A DNA stretch of 55,849 nucleotides. Source: Microcaldota archaeon (GTDB lineage Archaea > Micrarchaeota > Micrarchaeia > Anstonellales > SKW190). The notes beneath the pieces were generated by a model. It made no database searches. It saw only the letters and a program-made list of their open reading frames with translations, and was not told the DNA's origin. A program made the position numbers and the translations under genes. This document shows, one piece after another, positions 34,361-46,200 of the stretch. Location of the stretch: positions 1-55,849 of the forward strand of contig JAOAJI010000003.1 in NCBI GenBank assembly GCA_026414265.1, given 5' to 3'. Numbering within the stretch: the first letter of the stretch is position 1; each line of letters opens with the position of its first letter.

Positions 34361-34540
34361 ATGATTTGTGAGGTAACAAAAAAGCACACTTATTTTCTGC
34401 AGAAGTGCAACTATTGCGGTAGAAAGGTAAGCTATTACGGGATAAAGAGTAGTAAGATTGTAGACAAAAAGAAACGACTGATAATTTGCAAATTGTGTTG
34501 GTCGCATTTACCTTCAAGAAAAGCCTACAAGTCAGCATAG
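34361..34540 (+). CDS. Small CxxC...CxxC zinc-ribbon protein
   Basis: 59 residues, a small complete gene. Two pairs form a probable zinc site: C16-N-Y-C19 and C44-K-L-C47. The rest is basic and rich in Lys, Arg and aromatic residues (KKHTYFLQK, KVSYYGIK), which suits a nucleic-acid-binding or ribosome-associated protein, but no named family is recognised. ATG 34361 has GTGAT three bases upstream, and a TTAACATATTC TATA-like element lies about 27 bases upstream. It ends nine bases before the ileS stop (convergent). Confidence 0.7.
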   Translation: MICEVTKKHTYFLQKCNYCGRKVSYYGIKSSKIVDKKKRLIICKLCWSHLPSRKAYKSA

Positions 34541-34549
34541 AACTTTCTG

Positions 34550-37500
34550 TTATTTAGGCAAAACCTCAATCATTATTACTACATTAATGTCTTTGATGTT
34601 CCATTCCTTTTTGTAAACATTTGGTTTGTTGAAAATATGATTATCGAAAGTTCCGTTGACTGCTTTCTCTATTTCTTTAATTTCTTTGTTGGGTATTTGT
34701 CCCTGTAGTTCATTGAAGTAAAACTTGATTTTGTCTTTTTCATTCAGTTTTAGTTGTTTTCGCATTTCCTGGATTCTTCTAATCATTTCTCTTATCATTC
34801 CTTCTTTTTGTAGCTCTTCTGGTATTTCTTTTTTCAATAAAACAATACCGAATTTAGTTATCAAGCCTTCGTAACCTGGGTATTTAACTGAGTGCTCAAA
34901 AAAGTCGATATTTAGTTTGACATCGTTAAACTGATAAAAGCCATTGACTATCATCTCTCTTAAAAATTGATTCTTCTTGTCCTTGTGATCAAGCACCTGC
35001 ATTATTTCATTAACTGCATTGCTCGTTTTTTCTTTGAAATGAAGTCCGAATTGATTAGCTTTCGGTTTTAATGATATTTCCAGGTTATCATCTAATTCCA
35101 CAACCATTTTAATGTGTTTAACGTTAGCAAGGTTAGTTATTATTGATTCTGTATCGTTTAATGATGAAATCACTTGCGAAGAAAAAGAGACGAAGATTGC
35201 TTCAGCCATAGGTTGTCTGACATTGATACCGAGCCTGTTCCTAAGATTGAGAATAGCAGACTTTATTTCTAAAGCTATCTCGAATTTCTTTTCCAGTTCA
35301 TAGTTAACGTAGATTTGGTTGTACTTAGGATAATCAAGTAAAGCTATTGATTTTTGTTTGATTATTTTCCTGAAAACTTGCTGATAAACGTATTCAGTAA
35401 TGAAAGGTGTAAATGGATGTAAAAGAACCAGTGAGTTAAGATAGACGTAGAAGAAAACATTGAGTGCTATTTCGTTTTTTGATTCTATTCTTTCCCTCAC
35501 TACCTTGAGATAAGTCCTACTCAGATCCTCTACTAAGAAATTAGTGATCTCAACAGCTGCTTTGAAAGTCTCATATCTACTGAAATAAGTTTCAACGTTT
35601 TTGATCAATGAATTGAATTTAGAGATGAGCCATTTGTCTTCATTCTTCAGTTCATCTTCTTTGAGCTCGTTCAGATTGTTTATGTAGTGTTTTAAGATAT
35701 AGTTTTTTTGGAGATACATGCCTATGTTGTATATTATCTCCAGTGCCCTTGATGAATCATCCATTTCGTCCCAAGAAAATTTGAGGTCATCCCATGTAGT
35801 GGATTTTAGTGACCATAACCTGAAGGAGTCTGCACCGTACTTTTCTATTATTTCATCCAACGGAACGTAATTCCCTAAGCTCTTGCTCATCTTTTCGCCT
35901 TTTGCATCCACGAAAAAACCGTGCATAAGTACGTTCTTGTAAGGCGCGATACCGTTATAAGCTACACCCATGCCGAGCAATGAATAGAACCAACCTCTGG
36001 TTTGGTCCTTTCCCTCTACTATGAAATCACATTGTTTTAATTGTTTGTTTTCTTGTTCTTCGTAGTTATAATTGCCTGCCCAGACTGCATTTCCAGAATC
36101 GAACCAGACATCAAGTATGTCTTTGACTCTTACCATGTCATTCCTGCATTTTTTACACTTTAAAACAACTTCATCTATAAAAGGTCTGTGCAAATCATTT
36201 ATAGTGTGATAATTTCCCAGTTCTTTCTTAGAGCCTATGAATGTTATGTTATTACATTCCGGATTCACGCATTTCCATATCGGCAGAGGTATACCCCAAT
36301 ATCTTTGTCTGCTAATGCACCAATCAGGTGCGTCTTTGACAAAATCATAGAACCTTGTTTTTGCAAAGTCAGGATACCAATTAACATTGTCTATTTGCTC
36401 GAGCATTTTTTCTTTGATTTCTGAGATATTGATGAACCACTGTTTTGAGGAAATGAATATCAGAGGAGTTTTACATCTCCAGCAGTGAGGGTATCTGTGA
36501 ACGTATTTCGTTTTATAGAGCAAAACGCCTTTCGCCTTTAGGTCGTTTATTATAATGTCATTGGCATCAAAAACGTACATGTTTGCATATTTTTTTGCAG
36601 TTATATCGTATTTTCCATTTTCTTCTACTGGACAGTAAATTTCTATATTGTATCGTTTTCCAATCATGTAGTCTTCTGGACCATGGCCAGGTGCAGTGTG
36701 AACTAATCCTGTACCTTCTTGTGTAGAAACATATTCATCTGACATAACTACTTTTCTTTCATATTCTTTACCTATGAAGTCTTGAAGAGGGTGTTCATAT
36801 TCTAGCTTATCAAGAGCCTTACCGTGGAATTGTTCGACGACAGTTAAATTTGTTTTTGTTATTTTGCTTATATTGTCAAGTAAACTCTTTGCAATTATCC
36901 AGTATTCATCGTATTCTTTTGCATAGACTTTGACGTATTCAACTAAAGGATTCGCCATTATAGCCATGTTCGCTATAAGTGTCCAAGGGGTAGTAGTCCA
37001 TATTATTAGGTACTCATTAGTTTTATTTTTGACTTTAAATTTGACATAAATTGAAGGACTGGTATGTTCATCGTATTCTAGTTCATAGTTTGCAACAGTT
37101 GTTTCACACCTTGGGCAATGTGCTAATACATACAAATCTTCATAGATAAGTTTTTTGTTCCAGACTTCTTTGAGTGCAGTCCAAGTACTCTCTATGTACT
37201 CGTTCTTGTAAGTTATGTATGGATTATCCCAGTCCATCCAGACTCCGAGTCTTTTGAATTGGTCGCTCATTATGCCCATGTATTGAGATGCATAAGCTTT
37301 GCATTCATCTACGAACCTTTCAACCCCTATTTTTTCCTCTATTTCCTTTTTATTTTTGAGCTCTAGTTTTTGTTCTACCTTCACCTCAATCGGTAAACCG
37401 TGAGTGTCATAACCAGGTCTTGCTGTACATTTATAGCCATTTAGCCAGTGATACCTTAATACACAGTCTTTGATGCATTTGTTCCACGCAGTACCGGGAT

Positions 37501-37654
37501 GAATTTGCCCTGTGGCATATGGCGGTCCATCGATAAATACAAACTTTTTCTTAGATTTCTTAGTTTTTTCTTTTAGCTCATGGTATATCCTCTCTTTTTC
37601 CCATAACTCTAAAACATATGACTCGATTTCTTTGTGATTTCGCATATAATTCAT
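34550..37654 (-). CDS. ileS: Isoleucyl-tRNA synthetase
   Basis: Class Ia synthetase charging tRNA-Ile, with an editing domain that removes Val. 1034 residues, archaeal/eukaryotic type. The HIGH motif is variant: IHPGTAWNK (H52-T55, where the family has HIGH or HYGH). The KMSKS motif at 588-592 is intact. WTTTPWTLIANMA marks the CP1 editing domain, and GYDTHGLPIEVKVEQKLELKNKKE is typical of the archaeal branch. Cys pairs (CVNPECN, CKKCRND) suggest zinc sites. The ATG at 37654 is used here, but the TTTAAATA box at 37669-37676 would place a leaderless start at ATG 37645, three codons in. Confidence 0.97.
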   Translation of the reverse strand: MNYMRNHKEIESYVLELWEKERIYHELKEKTKKSKKKFVFIDGPPYATGQIHPGTAWNKCIKDCVLRYHWLNGYKCTARPGYDTHGLPIEVKVEQKLELKNKKEIEEKIGVERFVDECKAYASQYMGIMSDQFKRLGVWMDWDNPYITYKNEYIESTWTALKEVWNKKLIYEDLYVLAHCPRCETTVANYELEYDEHTSPSIYVKFKVKNKTNEYLIIWTTTPWTLIANMAIMANPLVEYVKVYAKEYDEYWIIAKSLLDNISKITKTNLTVVEQFHGKALDKLEYEHPLQDFIGKEYERKVVMSDEYVSTQEGTGLVHTAPGHGPEDYMIGKRYNIEIYCPVEENGKYDITAKKYANMYVFDANDIIINDLKAKGVLLYKTKYVHRYPHCWRCKTPLIFISSKQWFINISEIKEKMLEQIDNVNWYPDFAKTRFYDFVKDAPDWCISRQRYWGIPLPIWKCVNPECNNITFIGSKKELGNYHTINDLHRPFIDEVVLKCKKCRNDMVRVKDILDVWFDSGNAVWAGNYNYEEQENKQLKQCDFIVEGKDQTRGWFYSLLGMGVAYNGIAPYKNVLMHGFFVDAKGEKMSKSLGNYVPLDEIIEKYGADSFRLWSLKSTTWDDLKFSWDEMDDSSRALEIIYNIGMYLQKNYILKHYINNLNELKEDELKNEDKWLISKFNSLIKNVETYFSRYETFKAAVEITNFLVEDLSRTYLKVVRERIESKNEIALNVFFYVYLNSLVLLHPFTPFITEYVYQQVFRKIIKQKSIALLDYPKYNQIYVNYELEKKFEIALEIKSAILNLRNRLGINVRQPMAEAIFVSFSSQVISSLNDTESIITNLANVKHIKMVVELDDNLEISLKPKANQFGLHFKEKTSNAVNEIMQVLDHKDKKNQFLREMIVNGFYQFNDVKLNIDFFEHSVKYPGYEGLITKFGIVLLKKEIPEELQKEGMIREMIRRIQEMRKQLKLNEKDKIKFYFNELQGQIPNKEIKEIEKAVNGTFDNHIFNKPNVYKKEWNIKDINVVIMIEVLPK

Positions 37655-37668
37655 CCCTAATAAAGAAT

Positions 37669-37676
37669 ATTTAAAG
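37669..37676 (-). promoter_or_regulatory. TATA box of ileS
   Basis: Perfect TTTAAATA on the minus strand, centred 18 bases before ATG 37654 and 27 bases before the in-frame ATG 37645; the second spacing matches the other leaderless genes here. Confidence 0.55.
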
Positions 37677-37848
37677 TATGAACCATTCCTAATAAGCTTA
37701 CGTTGATTAATTCATTTCTGCACTTACATAATTTTATATTAGTTATTTTTAAAAGATGTTAGAAAATATAGTTAAAAAGTTGATATAGTGGTTTTTTTAT
37801 ACCTAAATTTTATGTTAAAAAAGCATATATTAAGAAGGTTGTTGAATT

Positions 37849-38883
37849 ATGAGTATTAGAAAACTGAACGAACATGAAGAAATTGAAAAATCTGATCAAG
37901 CAAAACCAAAAGAACATGATTTATTAACTTTTTTGCCTTTCACAGAAAAGTACAGGCCTCAAACATTAGACGATGTAGTTGGCCATCACGAAATTGTGAA
38001 AAGTTTAAAACACTTTGTTAAAACGAAGTCTATGCCAAACTTACTATTTGCAGGAAGTCCTGGAATAGGGAAAACAACTTGTGCGATTGCACTTGCAAAG
38101 GATTTATTCAAGGAAAACTTCAAGGGCTCTTTTTTGGAATTGAATGCAAGCGACGAGCGTGGCATAGACGTAGTAAGGGGCAAAATAAAGGACTTTGCAA
38201 GAATGTCATCAATTACAAACGTACCGTTTAAGATAATTTTCCTTGACGAAGCAGATGCTTTGACTACAGAAGCGCAACAGGCGCTAAGGCGTACCATGGA
38301 GATTTATTCAAGTGTCACTAGATTCATTCTATCATGTAATTATTCAAGTAAAATAATAGAGCCTATTCAAAGCAGGTGTACAATCTTCCGTTTCAGGAGC
38401 TTAAAAAAAGAAGACATTTTGGAATTGGTCAAAAAGATCAAAGAAAAGGAAGGAATAAACATAGAAGAAAATGGATTAGAATTGCTGATTAATATTTCTG
38501 AGGGCGACTTGAGAAAATTTTTAAACGTTTTACAGGCATGTAGTATGCATTCGAAAACTGTGACAAGGGATTTGGTAGAAAAGGTAAGTGGTACAGTCTC
38601 GCTTTCAGGTTTAGAAAGATTAGTAGAAAATATCAATTCGGGGAAGTATTTGGAAAGTGATGAACTCGTGCAGAAGTACCTAATTGAATACGGCCTAAGT
38701 GCTGAGGATTTTATTTACCAACTTTACAAATATGTTATTATTGCTAAAATTGACGAAAAAAAGAAGATGCAATTCATAGAAACATTAGGTGAGTTTCATT
38801 ACAGGATAACAGAAGGCAGTAATGAACAAATACAGCTGAAGGCAATGATAGCTAAGCTTTGTTTGATCTCGTTAAATGATTGA
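37849..38883 (+). CDS. rfcS: Replication factor C small subunit (clamp loader)
   Basis: AAA+ ATPase that loads PCNA on DNA, 344 residues. After about 25 disordered N-terminal residues comes FTEKYRPQTLDDVVGHHEIV, then Walker A GSPGIGKTT, Walker B FLDEADALT, the sensor/SRC motif IQSRCTIFRF and a C-terminal helical collar. It is the usual archaeal RFCS. The N-terminal extension (KLNEHEEIEKSDQAKPKEHDLL) is longer than typical. A CATATATT element about 22 bases before the ATG is a likely TATA box. It is divergent from ileS. The large subunit RFCL is not in the window. Confidence 0.97.
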   Translation: MSIRKLNEHEEIEKSDQAKPKEHDLLTFLPFTEKYRPQTLDDVVGHHEIVKSLKHFVKTKSMPNLLFAGSPGIGKTTCAIALAKDLFKENFKGSFLELNASDERGIDVVRGKIKDFARMSSITNVPFKIIFLDEADALTTEAQQALRRTMEIYSSVTRFILSCNYSSKIIEPIQSRCTIFRFRSLKKEDILELVKKIKEKEGINIEENGLELLINISEGDLRKFLNVLQACSMHSKTVTRDLVEKVSGTVSLSGLERLVENINSGKYLESDELVQKYLIEYGLSAEDFIYQLYKYVIIAKIDEKKKMQFIETLGEFHYRITEGSNEQIQLKAMIAKLCLISLND

Positions 38884-38942
38884 ACAACATGCATTCTGAT
38901 ATCTGAAAGTTTTTTGAATGGTTTTTTCCTCAAGTGGTTATT

Positions 38943-40193
38943 ATGAAGGATGGCTTATCTAAAGAAAAACAATTTGAAAAAATCTACGACGTTGTTATTG
39001 TAGGTGCAGGTCCTGGAGGAAGCGCGTGTGCATGCTTTTGCGCGATCAAGGGCTTGAAAACATTGCTAATTGACAAACAAAAATTTCCAAGAGAAAAGAT
39101 ATGCGGAGACGCACTGAGTGGCAAAAGCATAGAAGTGTTGAATAAATTAGACTTGATACCTGAATTAGAAAAGCAACAACATGCCTACATAAAGTCCATC
39201 ATCTTTTCAGGACCAAATGGCAAAGAAATAGAGATAAGCTTTGAAAAAGAAAAGGGTGATTACCACGGTTACTGCGTAAAAAGAACAATTTCCGATTACG
39301 TGATTTTCAAAAAAGCTAAAACTCTATGCGATACCATGGAAGAAACTGAATTGATTGATTTGAATTATACAAATGACTATGTTGAACTCAAGTGTATCAA
39401 TAAAAAGGACAGTAAGGAAATTAATATAAAATCAAACCTGGTTATAGGCGCTGACGGCGCTTACTCCTTAGTTGCCAAGAAAAATAATCTACATTTAATT
39501 GAATACGATCATCATTGTACTGCCTTAAGAACTTATTATAATAACGTTAAAGGCAACAACAATGAATCAGCAATAGAATTACACTTTGTTGACGAAGCGA
39601 TCCCAGGTTACTTCTGGATATTTCCAGTTGGTAACAACGAATGGAATGTAGGAATTGGAATGATAACGAAAGACATGCAACAAAAAAAGGCAAATCTAAA
39701 AGAAATCATGATGAAAGTAATAAATTCTGAAAAGTTTAGAGATAGGTTCAAAGAAGCAGTCATGATAGATAGCATAAAAGGCTGGACACTGCCATTCGGC
39801 TCAAAAAAGAGAAAGCTTTATGCATACAGAACGATGTTGGTAGGTGATGCTGCACAGTTGATAGACCCATTTACTGGAGAAGGACAAGGAAATGCACTAC
39901 TGAGTGGTTTGATTGCTGCAGAAATAGCCAAAAAAGCGTGTGAAAAAAATAACTTTTCTGAAGATTTTTTGAAAGAATATAACGAGAAAATATATGAGCA
40001 TCTTTGGAAAGAATTAAATACTAGTTATCAGCTACAAAAAATGACTAGATTCAAATGGCTGATGAACTTCGTTTTGACCAAAGCAAACAAATCAGAAAAG
40101 GTGAGAGAAACTATTACTTCTATGCTTTCAGGAAGAAAGCCGAAAAATCACTTGTTTAACCCTTTGTTCTATGTAGAACTTTTATTCAGCTAG
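38943..40193 (+). CDS. Geranylgeranyl reductase family FAD protein
   Basis: Flavoprotein of the geranylgeranyl reductase family, 416 residues from ATG 38943. The FAD Rossmann motif is VVIVGAGPGGSACACFCA, then FPREKICGDALSG, later VIGADGAYSLVAKK, and MLVGDAAQLIDPFTGEGQGNAL. In archaea these proteins saturate the isoprenoid chains of the ether lipids. A related flavoprotein role is possible because the family is broad. The GTG at 38934 belongs to a GTGGT ribosome-binding motif four bases before ATG 38943, which settles the start. It follows rfcS by 59 bases and precedes the giant surface gene. Confidence 0.85.
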   Translation: MKDGLSKEKQFEKIYDVVIVGAGPGGSACACFCAIKGLKTLLIDKQKFPREKICGDALSGKSIEVLNKLDLIPELEKQQHAYIKSIIFSGPNGKEIEISFEKEKGDYHGYCVKRTISDYVIFKKAKTLCDTMEETELIDLNYTNDYVELKCINKKDSKEINIKSNLVIGADGAYSLVAKKNNLHLIEYDHHCTALRTYYNNVKGNNNESAIELHFVDEAIPGYFWIFPVGNNEWNVGIGMITKDMQQKKANLKEIMMKVINSEKFRDRFKEAVMIDSIKGWTLPFGSKKRKLYAYRTMLVGDAAQLIDPFTGEGQGNALLSGLIAAEIAKKACEKNNFSEDFLKEYNEKIYEHLWKELNTSYQLQKMTRFKWLMNFVLTKANKSEKVRETITSMLSGRKPKNHLFNPLFYVELLFS

Positions 40194-40210
40194 TTATAAA
40201 AGAGCCAACT

Positions 40211-40218
40211 TTTAAATA
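40211..40218 (+). promoter_or_regulatory. TATA box of the giant envelope gene
   Basis: Perfect TTTAAATA, centred about 26 bases before the GTG at 40240, so the transcript is predicted to be leaderless and to start on the GTG codon. Confidence 0.6.
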
Positions 40219-40239
40219 AGTTAAATCAGATACTTAAAC

Positions 40240-43200
40240 GTGAGTATCTTATATACTAATTTGAAACAGTTATCAACGTTTAAGAACATAATAATAATTT
40301 TGGTTTTGTTAACGCTACTTGTTCAGATAGCATACTCTCAGATAGAAAAGATATCTACTAGAATAGAAGTTGAAAAATATGACGTTATTAACCAACAAAC
40401 TGGAGAGATTCAGGAAATACATGTAACTGCATATCTTTTTCAAGACTTCACGTTTCCTAAAAAACTACTCCCAGGGAACATCATATACGTACAATGGAGT
40501 GATTCTGGTACTGAAGCGATAAGTAATCCTGCTAACACATGTTATGCCATAACCGATTCAGAAGGAAAGATAAAGCTTAACTTGAGTACGAGCAACACAA
40601 TAAACAAGCCACCAATGCCTTTAGCTGGAAACTACCTAATAATGAGATTCGTTTTCTGTGGCAACTCAAACGAAATTTCTGATATAAAAAGTTGTACTGG
40701 GATACCTAATCTGAATCCTTATACCATAAACCCTTGCAATAATCTTTTGGCAGGCTCTACTTCAGGATATGCAAGTAAACTGGTTCCTCAATATAAGACT
40801 CCTTTCGCAAGAAGTAACACAAAAACAGTGCCTATTGTAAATTCACAAAGGAATAGACTTATGCCGATAGACAATTTCCTGTTTTGCTTCACTCTTTCAG
40901 TCATTTTTGCTTTGTTAGCTTCTGCCATGTACGTTACTGGGAGGAATCCTTTCTCTGCTTTTGACATAACGCCTCCAAGATTTAAAGTAATGAGACTGAC
41001 TGACCAAGGCATATTTCATACTAACCTATCCTTAGGTGCTTTCACATCTCGTGCGATACAAAATTTTATGAGCAAACAAATTGCAAAAGTTGAGAAAGAA
41101 CAAACAAAAACAAAGGATGGACGTCATGAAACCAAGGTTAGAATAAAATCTAACGTGATGAAAGACTTAGGAGAAAGCTTGTACGAAGCAACTCCTACTT
41201 ATGGAGCACAAAAAGTTATAGGAAACATAAATAATACTTGGAACATGGCAATGCGAATGGTAAAAGGCAGAAAAACTATCAATGTCAGGCAAAAAGACGA
41301 GGAAGATAAGAAAGGTCAACAACAACCTAAAGATGGACAAGTACATCAACCAGTAAAACAAGAAAGAGAAACAACTACAATTCAACGAGATCAAGAAAAT
41401 CAAAGAAGTATTAGGATAGAAGGCACATTAATCATGAAGGACAATAAGGCATATATAGTAAAAGAAAAAGACGGAAAAGTAGAACTTTTTGAAATTAAAA
41501 GATCTGAAAACGGAAACTTACAGCTCGTTCACATAAAGAATCAAGATGAATTAACTAAAATATTCGAACCTATAAAAATTAAAGGTAAAACTGTTGAAGT
41601 AAGGATAGAAAAAGGTCAATTAGTATACTACGAGATTCAAGGTGATAAAAGGACTTTGATAACAGATAGCGAAAGAATAAGAGAGATTAATTCTATGCTT
41701 AAGAGCAGGAGTTCTAGTTATTATATTAGTCAAAGCTACGTGATAGATGCAAACAAAGGAAATGTATTTACTTTAGTAGAGCGAGATAATACAGGAAGAC
41801 TAGGTCTGAGTGAAATCCGAGGGGACAAGGCACTTGTGATATATTATCAAGTACTCACTAGTGAAAAAAATCAAATTGAAGAACAACTTAAACAAAGCAT
41901 AAGTGTTGAGCATAATGGAAAAACTTATGTTGTAAGATTACAAGATGGTAAAATAAAGGTATTTGATGGAGAAGTTGAAGTAACAGACCAAAAAATAAAA
42001 AGAGCTGTTGTTGAAAAGGCAACACAATCATATTCAGATAAGTTAGAGAGATTTTCATCTATGTTGACCAGAGAGAATAAAAGAATCAGTATTGAGGATG
42101 CACAAGCTCTAATGCTTCCAAAAGACGAAACAAAAAAAAGTGAAGATGAAAAACCAAAAAGTAAAAGAGACTCAGCACTTATTGAAGAATTAAGATTACT
42201 AATCATACCTGTGCTATTAGCACTAAACAAACAACCATTTTACAAAGTGATGTCTCATTATGTTTTTTATAGAGCCACTCACGTAATGGACAAGCAATAT
42301 AAGAATTCCACAGACACACTGGAAGAAAGGCTTACAACAAAAGGCATGCGAGGATTTACAGGAAGTAATTTTATTGACACTGTTACTATTTTGATGGCAA
42401 CACAACATTTAGCATCTATCAGCGGATTGAATAAATTGAAAGAAGTTCTAGGTCTATCGAAAAGAACTGAAGAAGATAGCATCATGGAGAGACTTAATAA
42501 AATAGGTGAGAGCATGGGAGCTAAATCAGCTTACTTATCAGTAGCGTTCATGGAAGACCTAGGATTAACAAAAATTGGCTTTATACGACGCACTGCTAGT
42601 GAGGTTAGTAACATTTTAGTTGAGAACAGTGCTAAAATATTTGGTAACTTGTTTGGATTACCTGAGCTCAAACATGTCAACTTTAATTCAGATATCAGCT
42701 ATAATGAAGAGGCTATGAGTATCATAGTGTTAAGCGCACACTATGCGATCCAATATGTAAGATACGTTGAACTTGATAAGTATTTTAAGCAAAATAAAGA
42801 TGAACTAAAAGACATAAATCCTATCGAAAGAGAAAAAAGAAGCCTCTTATTAAAAGAATACCTGTATTTGAAAAGCTATTTTGAAGGCCCAAAAGTAGAT
42901 CGCAATTACTGGAGCAACCTAATCAGAGTTTTAATTTTTTTAATGATAATGAACAACATACGAGCGTCTAAATTTAGAAAAACCGCCCTAGGCCAAACAT
43001 TGAGATTTATTTATGACCCAAGATTAGGATTTGCAAGAGACGTTTTCAACTACATATATGCATGTCTAACAGCAAATCAATTCATAGAAAGAGAAGTTTA
43101 TACGTTAGAAGGTAGAGCAGAGAAACTTGCAATTCTGATTTCTCAAACCAATAAGTTATTGTCAGATACGTTAAATGAAAATGAAAAAGAATCAATAATG

Positions 43201-46200
43201 AATAAAATTATTCGCACACTTGAGAGTTTTGGAGTTAAAATAGATTTACAAGAATTTAATAGAAACTCAGGGGATCAAAAAATCAATATAATCGATCAAA
43301 AAATCAATAGAATCGTAGATAAAGTGTATGAGCTATTACTACAAAACCAAGATATGTATATTAATGAGCTTGCAATAAGACACCATAACGGAAATGTAGA
43401 TTCCTTAATTGCTCAACTAACTAATGATGCTAATCAAAAAACAGAGATACAACAAATTATTCAATCTAAAGACAAACCACAGAATGTACCAGAAGATGAG
43501 AAAAAAAAGGATTTCATAAGAAAAAGAGCGCTATTAAGTGAAAAATTAAACAGCTACCTACAAAAGCTATTCGAAGAAAATAAAGCACAAAAAACAACTA
43601 TTATTGTTAATAAGGGGTATGCAAAAGTAAGACTTGGTGCTGATTCTGACATAGTAGGTGTCATGCCTCTAGATGGCCTCAGATATTGGTTAAGCGGTTA
43701 TGGTGAAGTAATTAATAGAAGCTACAGAGACATGGTTTTAATCAATCAAAGAATCAATGCTTTGTTGGACTATAAACTTGCTCAGAATAAAGAAGAAACA
43801 AAAATGGTATTAGAACAAAAATATAAATCTAACATAAAAGAGATAAACGAATTAATTAAGCAGTTAGAAGAAGAGAAAACAGATCAAAGAAAGAGAGAAG
43901 AATTGAAACAGGACATAAGCAAGAAATTAAATGAACTTTTTTCGATTCTATCAGACGATTTTGTGACTAAAGAAGAACGTGAGGATATAACGAAAGCTCT
44001 AAACGATGGAAATTATGAAGCTCTAAAAAATCAATTAAACTCTTTACTTACAGATAGTGGAAGACTTATTAGATTTGAACAAAATATTCACAATAGACTG
44101 AAAAACTTAGGAATCACTTTGCATCAAAATTCAGACATTGACGCTCTTATCGAAAGAGAAAGACAAGAAATGCTTAAAAGGCTAGTCAGTTTCTATTACG
44201 GAGTTTCTATGGCACCTCTGTTTTTCCAGCCCGGCGATATGACACCAAATAAACAACAATTCGTAAGAACAGTAGGAACTAAATTGAATGAAATGCAAAA
44301 AGCAGCAATTTTATTATTTAATAACTTGGTATTAAACGACAAAGCCATTTTAACATCAACGAGCAGAGCGTTTGCTGATTATCTGTCTGGGAAAATTGAT
44401 GCTCGACAATTTGAAATTATAGCGTCTAATCCAGATTCTATTTATGATAATATTACAAGAACTACCATAGGTAGACAGATTATTTCATCTTCTAATGTCA
44501 CTGTGGGAGATAAAACATTAACAGAAGTAGTGATTTACATTAAAAGCAACAAGTTAGTGGCAAGAAAAGCTAACGGACTAGAAATAGATTTAACTGAAAG
44601 TGTAAACGATGGACAAACTGTGAAGATAAAAATAGATGATGAAGAATACACGATTTCAACAAAAAAAGAGGCTGAAAGCCTAGTTGTGATTAACAACGCA
44701 AACCAAGAAGTTATTAGCATTGAATTTAAAACTGGTAAAATAAAACTCGTGGATCCACCTAAGGATGAAGCAAAAAGATTTAGGTTAGCTCAAATTATGT
44801 ATATCACTACTGTCTTAGCGAAACATGAACTTGTCAAAAAACTTGATTCAAGTGAAAGAGAGCTTAGAGTATTGAGAAATCAACAAAACTTCGGTTTACT
44901 TATAACAGATGAAGAAACAATTTTAAAAATTTTGAAGGCTTTTGATGATAAAACAGACCAAGATCAGCATAGCTCTATTAAATATATAAAGGTCTCACAA
45001 GGTACTATACAAACAAAAAAAGATGAGGTCCAACAAGGAGAACAAGGTTGGATTAAAGTAGAAGATATAGAATACGTTGAAGTTTCAAATGGACTAATTA
45101 AAATAAAATTGAAAGATAATAAAGAACCTTTGATTATACAAGCACAAACAAGTATTGAAAATGATATATTAAAGATTAAAGATGTTAATGTTGGTATAGA
45201 TGACCAACAATTCATTTACTCAGCAAATAGCGTAAACCTTTCTGAAACAGCAACAAAGAAGATTCAACCTATGAAACTAGATCAGCATTCTTATGTAAAA
45301 TATGATAGCACAAAAAAGTGCTATATGTTCTTCAGATTAAACGAAAGAAATCAACTTGAACTAGCCCATACATTATCTACATTAGATCCAACAAAAATTA
45401 AATTGATGCATTTTATCAATAGTATAGATCAAACAGATAGTGCCACAAGAATAATAGATTCGTTCTTCTATCTACTTGGAGACGAAAGATTCAAAGACGA
45501 TCTAAATCTTCAAACACTACTAATTAATGCAGATACTAGCCACACTCTTGGACTGCTAGAACAAAGAAAAAAAGTACTTTCAAACCTTGATGTCTTTGAT
45601 AGAGCAGAATATATAATGCAAACTCTGTATTTGAGTGCAGGACGTAATTTACCACGTTTAGAACAAGAACTACCGTTTTCTTCTGAACTAAACAGAAGGT
45701 TTGCAGAGTTAAATGATACGCTGTATAAAGAACTTGAACCAGAAAAAAGACTGTATGATAGACTCAACAAGATTTTGCCAGGTATAGATATACTTAGCAT
45801 GGACTATAATTTAGAACTTGCCCAACAAGCATTGATTAGACTTAATGAAGAAACGTTTAAACTACAAAATATGTTGATAGATAAAGCGATGCTAGAACTG
45901 GACCCAGAAAAAAGAAGTATTATGTTAGGTATGGCCTCAGATTTGGAATTTTTAAGATGTTTAGCAGGGATTGATAAAACAGATTTTGGCATGTTAGTTG
46001 AATTCAACTCAGAAAAAGCGGCAGAACAAGTTGATTTCTATGCGAGAAATTTTGAAGAAAACATGATAAAAATAAATAAAATACTAGAAGACCAAGCTAA
46101 ACAAAACCAAATACCTCAAGATCAGAAACAATTTATTCAAGATAACCTCATTAAGCTAAGGAAATTGCTTGCATACTATAGTAGTAGAATAAATAATGAA

